Assembly: GCA_910585415.1 (NCBI GenBank)
Contig: CAJUDT010000019.1
Coordinates: 1-30,926 of the forward strand
Source: an uncultured Flavonifractor sp.
Lineage (GTDB): Bacteria; Bacillota; Clostridia; Oscillospirales; Oscillospiraceae
Reading direction: 5' to 3'
DNA length: 30,926 nucleotides
In this document: in pieces, positions 1 through 6,520 of the stretch
Layout of the letters: every line of letters begins with the position of its first letter
Position numbering within the stretch: the stretch's first letter is position 1
The notes under the pieces: generated by a model
Databases searched by the model: none
What the model was told of the DNA's origin: nothing
The model's input: the letters and a program-made list of their open reading frames with translations, nothing else
Position numbers and translations under genes: made by a program

Positions 1-2
1 AG

Positions 3-200
3 GGGATAGAGCGGGGCCGCGCAGAGGGTCGCGCAGAGGGTCGTGCAGAGGGCCGCGCAGAGGGCGCTATGGAAGCCACCTTTGCTGCTCTGAAGAACCT
101 GATGGGCACTTTGGGTCTTCCTCTGGAGCAGGCAATGGCAGTACTCAAAATTCCCGAATCCGACCGCCAGCGCTATGCAGACCTGTTGGCAAAGAAATAA
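3..200 (+). CDS. C-terminal fragment of a protein with RAEG tandem repeats
   Basis: The reading frame is open through the left edge and ends at the TAA at 198-200, so only the last 65 residues are visible. They begin with a charged stretch, ERG, followed by four RAEG units and then a helical tail (ALKNLM ... LGLPLEQAMAVLKIPE ... RYADLL). Long runs of EGxxEGxx or RAEG followed by a short LxxEQAxxxLxIP segment are typical of the C-termini of Rpn/PD-(D/E)XK nuclease family putative transposases in Clostridia. That assignment is inferred from the tail alone; the nuclease domain would lie outside the window. The ATG at 69 is internal to the repeat-tail junction and has no ribosome site, so a separate 43-aa gene is less likely. 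Confidence 0.55.
   Translation, partial: GIERGRAEGRAEGRAEGRAEGAMEATFAALKNLMGTLGLPLEQAMAVLKIPESDRQRYADLLAKK
18..65 (+). repeat. Four tandem 12-nt repeats encoding RAEG
   Basis: Four consecutive 12-nt units (18-29, 30-41, 42-53, 54-65) each encode Arg-Ala-Glu-Gly and differ only at single bases. The unit is a multiple of three, so expansion or contraction by slippage keeps the frame. Further units may lie beyond the left edge. Confidence 0.85.
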
Positions 201-311
201 AACGGCTCTGATTCTTTAAGAAACCATATGTCAGATATACGGCCTGACATTTCTTGACGTTTTATCGAATTTTCCGGATGGCTTAAACCAATTTGGTGTA
301 GGTTAATGCAG

Positions 312-343
312 AAAAAGAGACACGTTTTGGTGTGTCTCTTTTT
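312..343. terminator. Bidirectional intrinsic terminator
   Basis: A perfect 12-bp stem (AAAAAGAGACAC at 312-323 pairs with GTGTCTCTTTTT at 332-343) has an 8-nt loop, an A-rich 5' side and a T-run on the plus strand. It lies between converging genes (the plus-strand fragment ending at 200 and the minus-strand regulator ending at 470) and can serve both. A smaller inverted repeat, ATGTCAG / CTGACAT at 228-250, sits nearer the first gene; nothing else is recognised in 201-469. Confidence 0.8.
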
Positions 344-469
344 TCGCATACCCGGTTCTTGACCGCACCCGTTTTGGACTGCTTTGGGGGCGGAAAGCCG
401 CAGGAAACCGCATTCCCCCTTTGCAAATTGGGCAACTCTGGCGCCGTCTCCGGTTCCGCGCCCTCAGCC

Positions 470-1387
470 TCACGTTTCCCAGAGCTGCTTCATCCGCTCG
501 TCTGCCCAGACTACCTGATTGCGGCCGTGTTTTTTTGCGTCGTACAGCATGGTATCCGCAATTTTTAAGTAGGAATCGAAGGAGCTGTCCGCTTTTGGAA
601 TGAGGGTAACCCCGCCGATGCTGACGGTGACCCACTGGGCCACCGTCGGGTCGTGGGGAATATGGAGGTCTTCCACTGCCTGACGGATTTTTTTCAGGTG
701 GCCAAAAATCTGCTCGGCGCTGTCCCCCAGGGAGAAGGCAACAAATTCCTCCCCGCCGTAGCGGGCGAAAAAGTCCGTGCTGCGCTGCAAGTGGGAGGCC
801 GCTGTCTGGGCCACGGCGGTAATCACCTTATCTCCGGCGGGGTGGCCGAAGGTGTCGTTGTACACCTTGAAGCGGTCGATATCGAACATAAAGATGGAAA
901 AGGGCGCGCCCAGGCGGATGGCCTCTTTCCACTTCTTGCGGCTGTAGCTCTCATAGCGGCGGCGGTTGGCAATCCCGGTCAGCTGGTCGGTCATGGACTG
1001 CTGCTCCGCCTGCCTGCGGTAGCGGTAGAGCTTTACATGGGTGTTCACTCGGGCCTTGACGATGGCCGCGTTGAAGGGCTTTGTGATGTAATCGACGGCC
1101 CCCATAATCAGCCCCCGCTGTTCGTGTGTCACGTCGGAAAGGCTGGTAATCAGGATGACCGGGACGCTCTGGGTGACGATTTCCTCCTGCAATCTTTTCA
1201 GCAGTGTGAAGCCGTCCATCCCCGGCATCACCACGTCCAGCAGGATCAGCGAAAAGGCCTCGCTGCTGGCCAGGCGCAGTCCGTCCTCGGCGGTGTGCGC
1301 GGTGGTGATATCATAGGCGTCATCCAAAATTTCCTTCAGCTGGGCGGCCTGCACGGCGCTGTCATCCACGACTAAAATCTTTTCCAT
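470..1387 (-). CDS. Response regulator with GGDEF domain (diguanylate cyclase)
   Basis: This 305-aa cytosolic protein should convert two GTP to cyclic di-GMP under phosphorylation control. Residues 1-120 are a receiver domain: acidic pair D8-D9, phospho-acceptor D51 in LLDVVMPGMDG, switch Thr81 and Lys103 in KP. Residues ~130-300 are a GGDEF domain with metal-binding FDID (168-171), active-site GGEEF (211-215) and an RxxD inhibitory site (RSTD, 202-205) exactly five residues before it. All catalytic and feedback residues therefore look intact, as in PleD/WspR-type proteins. The start at 1387 is preceded by AAGGAG at 7-nt spacing; an in-frame TTG at 1408 lies upstream of that site and is less likely. 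No partner histidine kinase is in the window. It follows the TetR gene on the same strand after 200 bp. Confidence 0.93.
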   Translation of the reverse strand: MEKILVVDDSAVQAAQLKEILDDAYDITTAHTAEDGLRLASSEAFSLILLDVVMPGMDGFTLLKRLQEEIVTQSVPVILITSLSDVTHEQRGLIMGAVDYITKPFNAAIVKARVNTHVKLYRYRRQAEQQSMTDQLTGIANRRRYESYSRKKWKEAIRLGAPFSIFMFDIDRFKVYNDTFGHPAGDKVITAVAQTAASHLQRSTDFFARYGGEEFVAFSLGDSAEQIFGHLKKIRQAVEDLHIPHDPTVAQWVTVSIGGVTLIPKADSSFDSYLKIADTMLYDAKKHGRNQVVWADERMKQLWET

Positions 1388-1452
1388 TATGACACTCCTT
1401 ACCATCAACGTCGGGCGTCCTCCACACCGGCACCGGAATCCAGCCCGCAGAA

Positions 1453-1470
1453 TAAATAAATGTTTATTTA
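1453..1470. promoter_or_regulatory. AT-rich palindrome upstream of the diguanylate cyclase gene
   Basis: TAAATAAATGTTTATTTA is a perfect 8-bp inverted repeat with a 2-bp centre, located 66-83 bp before the regulator start, in otherwise GC-rich DNA. The length and symmetry fit a dimeric repressor operator (TetR- or MarR-like) or an AT-rich promoter core. It lies downstream of the neighbouring TetR gene, which is one possible binder. No clear -35/-10 pair was found for the 470-1387 gene. Confidence 0.4.
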
Positions 1471-1589
1471 CTGGCCTGGAAGAAAAAATACCTCAAATGG
1501 AACCGAGGTGTTTCATGGCCGGAATCATCGTTCACACACCGCTCCTGAGCCGCCCTCCCCCAGGCGGCGGGCGTCTCGCTGGGGCCTGT

Positions 1590-2195
1590 TCAGGTCTGCC
1601 CCGGCCTCATGTAGCCGCTCAAGCCGGTGGCCAGCAGCTGAAATATGGTATCCTCCGTCTCCTGGCTGTTGGGGAGGACGCCTTCTACCACATATCTGGC
1701 GTACATCACCGTTGAGGTGAGCACATGCAGCCGCAGCAAATCCTGATTCATCCAGTCCAGGCAGGGGAACACCCGCTTGAAATCCTGCACCATTCCGGCG
1801 AAGGTTTTGAAATAGGTAAAATCCCGCGTCTTGTCATATTTGGGAAAAAATGCGCTGTCCCGAAAGCGGTAGTAAAAAACCGTCTCGTCCGGGTGGGAGG
1901 TCCAAAATCGGAAGTAGGGCAGCCAGAGCCTCTTGACCGCCCCCATGGGGTCGGCGCGTATGGTCTGAGGGTCAACTTGCAGGTACTCAAAAATCTCCGC
2001 CGCCTGCCGGTCCACATAGAGGAAGCATTCCAAAAGCAGTTGCTCCTTGCCGTCAAAGTAGCGGTACAGTGCGCCAGGGGAAACCCCCGCCAGCTCGCTG
2101 ACGTTCTGAACGCGCACACCCTCCAGGCCATATTGACGCACGGCCTTTATCACAGCGGAAAGGATTCGCATTTTGGTGTCATCCAAAATAACCAC
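1590..2195 (-). CDS. TetR/AcrR family transcriptional regulator
   Basis: This protein of about 200 aa has a typical N-terminal TetR helix-turn-helix: an ILSAVIKAVRQYGLEG helix, then VQNVSELAGVSPGALYRYFDGKEQLL, with the diagnostic G-LYRYF-KE-L signature. The remaining ~140 residues form the all-helical ligand-binding and dimerisation domain, which I cannot assign to a ligand. The furthest start is GTG at 2195, but AAGGAAG overlaps it. A TTG at 2186 has better spacing, so the mature N-terminus may be MDDTKMRIL. A consensus promoter lies just upstream, with a hairpin-forming repeat ahead of it that could be an autoregulatory operator. The target may be the neighbouring cupin gene or the cyclase gene; neither is shown by sequence. 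Confidence 0.9.
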   Translation of the reverse strand: MVILDDTKMRILSAVIKAVRQYGLEGVRVQNVSELAGVSPGALYRYFDGKEQLLLECFLYVDRQAAEIFEYLQVDPQTIRADPMGAVKRLWLPYFRFWTSHPDETVFYYRFRDSAFFPKYDKTRDFTYFKTFAGMVQDFKRVFPCLDWMNQDLLRLHVLTSTVMYARYVVEGVLPNSQETEDTIFQLLATGLSGYMRPGQT

Positions 2196-2240
2196 TTCCT
2201 TCTGAAATCACCGCTTGCTCCATTTCCCGGTTGGTTCCAA

Positions 2241-2269
2241 ATTATACACGAAACCCACCCTTTTGACAA
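2241..2269 (-). promoter_or_regulatory. Sigma-A promoter of the TetR gene
   Basis: On the minus strand TTGTCA (2264-2269) and a perfect TATAAT (2241-2246) are separated by 17 bp. Transcription would start near 2234, about 40 nt before the TetR start codon. Confidence 0.8.
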
Positions 2270-2278
2270 CACCTTTTT

Positions 2279-2305
2279 GGAGGATATTGGGAGAAAATAT
2301 CCTCC
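2279..2305. promoter_or_regulatory. 10-bp perfect inverted repeat upstream of the TetR promoter
   Basis: GGAGGATATT (2279-2288) and AATATCCTCC (2296-2305) are perfect complements around a 7-nt spacer, about 10 bp upstream of the -35 box of the TetR promoter. On the minus strand the repeat is followed by A residues rather than T, so it is not a terminator for the cupin gene upstream. It may be a protein-binding site or a hairpin at the end of the cupin transcript. Confidence 0.45.
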
Positions 2306-2417
2306 CGGCTTTGGAAAATTCCGCAAAAACCGGCCCCGAACCGGCGGAGCTGCGCCAGTTCAGGACCGGTTGCATGTGATACGTTTAGGCGGACTGCCCT
2401 TCTGTCCGGCCGGCGCC

Positions 2418-3152
2418 TCAGGGGAGGCGCTGGTACAGGGCGTCCTCCACCGGCTCCAGCCATTGGTTGGAGCACCCCACGCCGGGGGCCTCGAAAGCCA
2501 CATGGGAGAACCAGCTGTCTTTGGCCGCGCCGTGCCAGTGCTTGACTCCGGCGGGTATGTACACCACCTGACCGGGGAGCAGCGCCTGAGCCTCCTGGCC
2601 CCACGCCTGGTACCAGCCCCGGCCGTTGGTACACAGCAATAGCTGTCCGCCGCCCTGGCTGGCGCTGTGTATGTGCCAGTTGTTCCGGCACCCCGGCTCA
2701 AAGGTGACATTGGCCAGGAACAGGGTCTGACCGGGGTCGGTGAGGGGGTTCAGGTAGCTGCTGCCGGTAAAATACTGGGCATAGGCCTCGTTGGGCTCCC
2801 CCAGACCGAATAAGCCGCCGTCCCCGCCGCTGTCCCCCTGGTAGACCTCTACCGCCGCCCGAAATGCCGCCCAGGCGTTGGGCCAGCCCGCATAAAAGGC
2901 CAGATGGGTGAGGATTTCCGCCATCTCGTCCCGGGTGACGCCGTTCTTTTTGGCGCTGGTCAGGTGAAATTGGAAGGAGCTGTCAATCATGCCCTTGCTC
3001 ACCAGCGCGGATATGGTGAGGATGGAGCGCATTTTTAGAGAGAGCGCCCCCTCACGGGACCAGATTTCTCCAAAGAGTACGTCGTCGTTCAGTTCGGCGA
3101 ACTTGGGGGCGAACCCGCCCAGCTGGTCCCGGCCTGCTGTCTGCTTTACCAT
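2418..3152 (-). CDS. Carboxymuconolactone decarboxylase-like / cupin fusion protein
   Basis: This is a 244-aa two-domain protein. The N-terminal ~110 residues match the carboxymuconolactone decarboxylase (CMD/AhpD-like) fold: the ALSLKMRSILTISALVSKG helix, then HLTSAKKNGVTRDEMAEIL and FYAGWPNAWAAF. The usual CxxC of AhpD peroxidases is absent, so a redox role of that kind is not supported. The C-terminal ~115 residues are a cupin barrel with metal ligands visible in WHIHSASQGGGQ and in VYIPAGVKHWHGA. Such fusions are common in Firmicutes as small stress-associated enzymes of unknown substrate. The start at 3152 has AGGAGG 8 nt upstream; an upstream in-frame start at 3206 would overlap the promoter. 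The MerR-type promoter suggests induction by an electrophile, oxidant or metal. The gene is followed by the TetR gene. Confidence 0.88.
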   Translation of the reverse strand: MVKQTAGRDQLGGFAPKFAELNDDVLFGEIWSREGALSLKMRSILTISALVSKGMIDSSFQFHLTSAKKNGVTRDEMAEILTHLAFYAGWPNAWAAFRAAVEVYQGDSGGDGGLFGLGEPNEAYAQYFTGSSYLNPLTDPGQTLFLANVTFEPGCRNNWHIHSASQGGGQLLLCTNGRGWYQAWGQEAQALLPGQVVYIPAGVKHWHGAAKDSWFSHVAFEAPGVGCSNQWLEPVEDALYQRLP

Positions 3153-3185
3153 GGTGCCTGCCTCCTGTCTTGATGTGATGCGTCC

Positions 3186-3216
3186 ATGATACACCCTGGA
3201 GCCCACTCCAAGTCAA
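3186..3216 (-). promoter_or_regulatory. MerR-type promoter with 19-bp spacer and dyad operator
   Basis: On the minus strand TTGACT (3211-3216) and TATCAT (3186-3191) are 19 bp apart, the over-long spacing of MerR-activated promoters. The spacer carries a dyad, CTTGGAGTGGGCTCCAGG (3195-3212), symmetrical except for one base. It fits the CTTGGAGTnnACTCCAAG-like operators of MerR-family activators. No MerR gene is in the window, so the regulator would act from elsewhere. Confidence 0.65.
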
Positions 3217-3246
3217 GGCCGAAATGGGCGGCACAGGCCGGGGGCC

Positions 3247-4443
3247 TTAAAAACCGGGGAGGCCCAGCTCACCGCAGAGATAGACCAAATCCACCGACCA
3301 GGGCCCGCCCCGGTCCAGGACCGCCTGGAGGTCGGCCCGCGCCCCCACATCATCGCCCACCCAGTGGCGGCGGTAGGCCAGGGACACCTGATAGACATCC
3401 TGATACTCCGGGTCCAGGTCCATGAGCCGGGTCAGGTCCTGGATATGGCGGCGGTAGCGGCTGGTGGTCCCCGCAGTGGGGCACCGGGCCCGCAGGGCCA
3501 TCACATTATCGGGCTCCAGCTCCAGCAGACGGGTCATGTCCCGGTCCATGTCGGGCTTGCGGCTCAGGCCCGACATTCTCCCCTCCAGCTGGTTCCAGCA
3601 AAAGGAGCGGAGTACGTACAGTCCCGCCCGGTCCGGGTTGGCCTGTATGGCGGCGGTGAGCAGCGGGATGGCGTGCTCACAGTCCATGCTCCGAACCAGC
3701 TCCACCGCCTCCGGCGCTATGTCCAGCACTTCCTCCGCCCGAGACAGGGCATAGGTCTGGCTGGTCAGGGCGTTGGGGAGCACCTCCGTGGAATCAATGG
3801 GCGCGGTCTCCTGCTGGCGGGGGGCCTCCTGGATTGGCTGGACCGTTTGGACCTGCATAATGGGGGCGGCTTCCTCGTCGGGGGTCAGATCCCGCTCCAG
3901 CTCCAGCTCCGGCGGGCAGAGCTGGTCGTAGGAAAAGCCCAGCGCCTCCAGAAAATCGGCCAGCTGCCAGCAGTCGCCAATCTCAAACTGGTCCCCCTGC
4001 CGGGCAAAGCCGCCCATGGCTTCCTCCCGCCAGGGGCGCACGTAGGGGGCGATGCTGTCCGCCGGGACGCCGAATAGTTTGGCCAGCAGCTCCGCGTTTC
4101 CCGGACAGTCGGGCGGGGAGCCCTCCCCGAAATAATCGGGCAGGGAGGAAAATTGGTCCAGCGCAGCGCCGTTTTGGTAGAAGAGGTAGCCCCAGTAGTC
4201 GCCGTCGTACATGTACAGCACCATGACCGGGCCGGGCGCTGTGCCGGAGAGCTCCTCCGCCAAGCTCTCATAGCCGCAGCAGCCGTCATTGAGCAGCGCG
4301 GCCGGTCCCTTGGGGAAGCCGTGCCACCGGCACTGGTCCAGGTGAATGTCCAGCTCCTGGAGGTCCGCCGCCTGCCGGAGGGCCGCCTCGCAGGCGGACT
4401 GCTCCCCGCCGGGGAACAGGAGGATATGTAGAAACAGGCCCAT
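3247..4443 (-). CDS. Hypothetical protein with TPR-like C-terminal half
   Basis: This 398-aa, Trp- and acid-rich protein has no signal peptide or membrane segment. I do not recognise the N-terminal ~180 residues; they contain a compact globular region (VLYMYDGDYWGYLFYQNG ... SLPDYFGEG). A Pro/Glu/Gln-rich linker (~190-245) follows. The C-terminal ~150 residues look like degenerate tetratricopeptide repeats: AIPLLTAAIQANPDRAGLYVLRS, DMTRLLELEPDNVMALRAR and LTRLMDLDPEYQDVYQVSLAYRR show the alternating A/L and LxPDN pattern. A protein-interaction role is therefore likely, but the function is unknown. The ATG at 4443 has an AAAGGAT site about 10 nt upstream and its own promoter further back. The gene ends about 95 bp before the cupin gene. 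Confidence 0.75.
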   Translation of the reverse strand: MGLFLHILLFPGGEQSACEAALRQAADLQELDIHLDQCRWHGFPKGPAALLNDGCCGYESLAEELSGTAPGPVMVLYMYDGDYWGYLFYQNGAALDQFSSLPDYFGEGSPPDCPGNAELLAKLFGVPADSIAPYVRPWREEAMGGFARQGDQFEIGDCWQLADFLEALGFSYDQLCPPELELERDLTPDEEAAPIMQVQTVQPIQEAPRQQETAPIDSTEVLPNALTSQTYALSRAEEVLDIAPEAVELVRSMDCEHAIPLLTAAIQANPDRAGLYVLRSFCWNQLEGRMSGLSRKPDMDRDMTRLLELEPDNVMALRARCPTAGTTSRYRRHIQDLTRLMDLDPEYQDVYQVSLAYRRHWVGDDVGARADLQAVLDRGGPWSVDLVYLCGELGLPGF

Positions 4444-4506
4444 TGGTAAATCATCCTTTCTGCGGCGGCAGCTGGCTGCTTCCGAGCCCTGCGCCGCTGT
4501 GCCTCA

Positions 4507-4535
4507 AGTATAGCACCGATACGGGCCGCGTTCAA
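4507..4535 (-). promoter_or_regulatory. Sigma-A promoter of the 398-aa hypothetical gene
   Basis: TTGAAC (4530-4535) and TATACT (4507-4512) on the minus strand are 17 bp apart. The start codon follows about 63 bp downstream. The promoter lies just after the SASP terminator, so the gene is transcribed separately from the spore gene. Confidence 0.75.
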
Positions 4536-4554
4536 CCGGCAGTTGAAAAGGAAA

Positions 4555-4574
4555 GGGAGGGCTTTCGCCCTCCC
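4555..4574 (-). terminator. Intrinsic terminator of the SASP gene
   Basis: GGGAGGGC (4555-4562) pairs with GCCCTCCC (4567-4574) around a 4-nt loop. On the minus strand the stem is followed by TTTCCTTTTC. It starts about 30 bp after the SASP stop codon. Confidence 0.8.
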
Positions 4575-4603
4575 CTGTATCCTTTATTCCGCTTCGGCGG
4601 AGC

Positions 4604-4810
4604 TTACTTCATGCCGTTCTCGTAGGCTTCAATCATCTTCTTGACCATCTGGCCGCCCACGGAGCCGGCCTCGCGGCTGGTCAGGTTGCCGTTGTAGCCC
4701 TGATTCAGGTTGACGCCGACTTCCTGAGCGGCCTCCATCTTGAACTTATTGAGGGCCTCGCGGGCGCTGGGGACGACAGGCTGATTGGAATTGTTATTAG
4801 AGCTAGACAT
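4604..4810 (-). CDS. Alpha/beta-type small acid-soluble spore protein
   Basis: This 68-aa protein coats and protects DNA in the dormant spore. It carries both family signatures: the KFKMEAAQEVGV region (22-33), which contains the germination protease (GPR) cleavage site, and the GYNGNLTSREAGSVGGQMVKKMI region (38-60) that binds DNA. The Asn/Ser-rich N-terminus and total length are normal for the family. The ATG at 4810 is preceded by AAGGAG about 10 nt upstream. Such genes are usually transcribed by sigma-G in the forespore; I found no convincing sigma-G promoter in the upstream region, which is shared with the divergent miaB gene. This gene is direct evidence that the host makes endospores. 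Confidence 0.97.
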   Translation of the reverse strand: MSSSNNNSNQPVVPSAREALNKFKMEAAQEVGVNLNQGYNGNLTSREAGSVGGQMVKKMIEAYENGMK

Positions 4811-4992
4811 GGTTAAGCATCTCCTTGTTTTTGTTTTGTCGGACTGGGGAATCCGAACATAGCTTTGCCCCGCGAAGGGTTTCTATGCGCCCGAAGTTTT
4901 GCCAATCCATGGTGTGCAAATTGCGGTAATTTTGAACGCGCCGCCGCGTTTCCGCCGGTGGCTGCATAGAAAACCGGTTCTGGGCAGACATC

Positions 4993-5021
4993 TTGTCTTT
5001 TCCCGCAAAAGATGATATGAT
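4993..5021 (+). promoter_or_regulatory. Sigma-A promoter of miaB
   Basis: TTGTCT (4993-4998) and TATGAT (5016-5021) are 17 bp apart, 32 bp before the miaB ATG. This places the transcript start near 5028 and excludes the longer reading frame that opens at 4993. Confidence 0.75.
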
Positions 5022-5052
5022 GCTCCATGAAACTCACAGGGAGGAACCCGCC

Positions 5053-6456
5053 ATGAATCGAGAAACCACCCGAATCCCCCCCGAGGCCATCGCCCGGCAG
5101 CGGGAATTTTGCGAAAAAATCGCCGAGCGCAGCGCCGCCCGGAGCACACAGCCCCTGGCCTTTGTGGACACCTACGGGTGCCAGCAGAACGAGGCCGACT
5201 CCGAGCGCCTGCGGGGCTACCTGGACGCGATGGGCTATGCCTTCACCAGCCAGGAGGCCCAGGCCGACGTTATCGTCATCAACACCTGCGCCATCCGGGA
5301 GCACGCCGAACAGCGGGTGCTGGGCAACGTGGGCGCGCTGGTCCACACCAAGCGGCAAAAGCCCGGCCAGATTATCTGCGTATGCGGCTGTATGGCCCAG
5401 GAGCCCCATGTAGCGGAAAAAATCAAGCAGTCCTACCGGCAGGTGGACCTGGTCTTTGGCCCCCACGCCCTCTGGCGCTTCCCGGAGCTGCTTTACCGCC
5501 TGCTCACCCGCCGGGGGCGGGTGTTCGACCTGGCTGACGAGCCCGGCTCCATTGCCGAGGGCATTCCTCTGGTCCGTCAGCGGGGCGTCAAGGCCTGGGT
5601 GTCCATCATGTACGGCTGCAACAATTTTTGCTCCTACTGCATCGTCCCCTACGTCCGGGGCCGGGAGCGCAGCCGGAGGCCAGAAGCTGTGCTGGCCGAA
5701 ATCCGGGAGCTGGCCGAAGCCGGGTATAAAGACATCACCCTTCTGGGCCAGAACGTGAACTCCTACGGGAAGGACCTGGACGACGGCGCCGACTTTGCCG
5801 GTCTGCTCCAGGCCGCCGGTGAAATCCCCGGCGATTTTCTCCTGCGCTTCATGACCAGCCACCCCAAGGACGCCTCCCAGCGGCTCTTTGAGACCATGGC
5901 CGCCTGCCCCAAGGCGGCGCCCCATTTCCACCTCCCCTTCCAGTCGGGGAGCACCCGGGTGCTGGAGGCCATGAACCGCCGCTACACCCGCGAGCGCTAC
6001 TTGGAGCAGGTGGCCGCTCTGCGGGCGCTGATTCCCGATATCGTCCTGACCTCCGACGTTATTGTGGGCTTCCCCGGGGAGACGGCGGCGGAATTTGAGG
6101 AAACCCTCCAGCTGGTGGAGCAGGTGCGCTTTGACGCGCTCTTTACCTTCCTGTTCTCCCCTCGTGTGGGGACTCCCGCCGCCAGCCTCCCGGACCCCAT
6201 GCCCAAGGAGGAAAAAGCGGCCAATTTCCAACGTCTGGTGGCCCTCCAGGACAAGATTTCCGAGGAACGCCACGCCGCCTACCTGGGAAAGACCCTGCGC
6301 TGTCTGGTGGACGGCTCGGACGAAAAGGGCCTCACCGCCCGGACGCCGGGCAACCGGCTGGTGCGCCTCACCGGCGGGCCGGAGCTGATTGGGCAGTTCC
6401 GGGAGCTGACCATCACCGGGTCCAACAAATGGTCCCTGACCGGTACATTGGCCTGA
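5053..6456 (+). CDS. miaB: tRNA-2-methylthio-N6-dimethylallyladenosine synthase MiaB
   Basis: This 467-aa radical-SAM methylthiotransferase adds a methylthio group to i6A at position 37 of tRNAs reading UNN codons. The N-terminal methylthiotransferase domain supplies cluster ligands C43, C79 and C113 (YGCQQNEADS, NTCAIRE, CGCMAQ). The radical-SAM motif is C189-x3-C193-x2-C196 in MYGCNNFCSYC, followed by VPYVRGRERSR, which is characteristic of MiaB rather than RimO or MtaB. A TRAM RNA-binding domain fills the C-terminal ~70 residues. The start at 5053 has GGGAGG 8 nt upstream. It is monocistronic, diverging from the SASP gene and converging with spoIIP across a long hairpin. Confidence 0.96.
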   Translation: MNRETTRIPPEAIARQREFCEKIAERSAARSTQPLAFVDTYGCQQNEADSERLRGYLDAMGYAFTSQEAQADVIVINTCAIREHAEQRVLGNVGALVHTKRQKPGQIICVCGCMAQEPHVAEKIKQSYRQVDLVFGPHALWRFPELLYRLLTRRGRVFDLADEPGSIAEGIPLVRQRGVKAWVSIMYGCNNFCSYCIVPYVRGRERSRRPEAVLAEIRELAEAGYKDITLLGQNVNSYGKDLDDGADFAGLLQAAGEIPGDFLLRFMTSHPKDASQRLFETMAACPKAAPHFHLPFQSGSTRVLEAMNRRYTRERYLEQVAALRALIPDIVLTSDVIVGFPGETAAEFEETLQLVEQVRFDALFTFLFSPRVGTPAASLPDPMPKEEKAANFQRLVALQDKISEERHAAYLGKTLRCLVDGSDEKGLTARTPGNRLVRLTGGPELIGQFRELTITGSNKWSLTGTLA

Positions 6457-6460
6457 CACA

Positions 6461-6514
6461 AAACGGTTCCCCTGGGGAAGCGGCAGAAATACGCCGCCCC
6501 CAGGGGGACCGTTT
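6461..6514. terminator. Long shared hairpin between miaB and spoIIP
   Basis: AAACGGTTCCCCTGGGG (from 6461) pairs, with one mismatch, with the arm ending CCGTTT at 6514. Inside it, GCGGC and GCCGC form a further stem. The hairpin begins just after the miaB stop and ends just before the spoIIP stop. On the minus strand it is followed by TTTTGTGT; on the plus strand there is no T-run, so it is a stronger terminator for spoIIP than for miaB. Confidence 0.7.
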
Positions 6515-6520
6515 GCGCCG

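Noticed and set aside
254..282. TTGACG at 254-259 as a promoter
   Set aside because: There is no acceptable -10 box at 16-18 bp and no plus-strand gene downstream of it.
303..635. A 110-codon minus-strand frame overlapping the 3' end of the cyclase gene
   Set aside because: It crosses the bidirectional terminator and overlaps the GGDEF C-terminus in another frame; Arg-rich shadow.
1549..1568. GCCGCC / GGCGGC stem after the TetR gene as its terminator
   Set aside because: Only 6 bp and no T-run on the minus strand; it could be chance in GC-rich DNA.
4813..6459. A 548-codon minus-strand frame opposite miaB
   Set aside because: Shadow frame with no domain; miaB shows both cysteine clusters and the TRAM domain.
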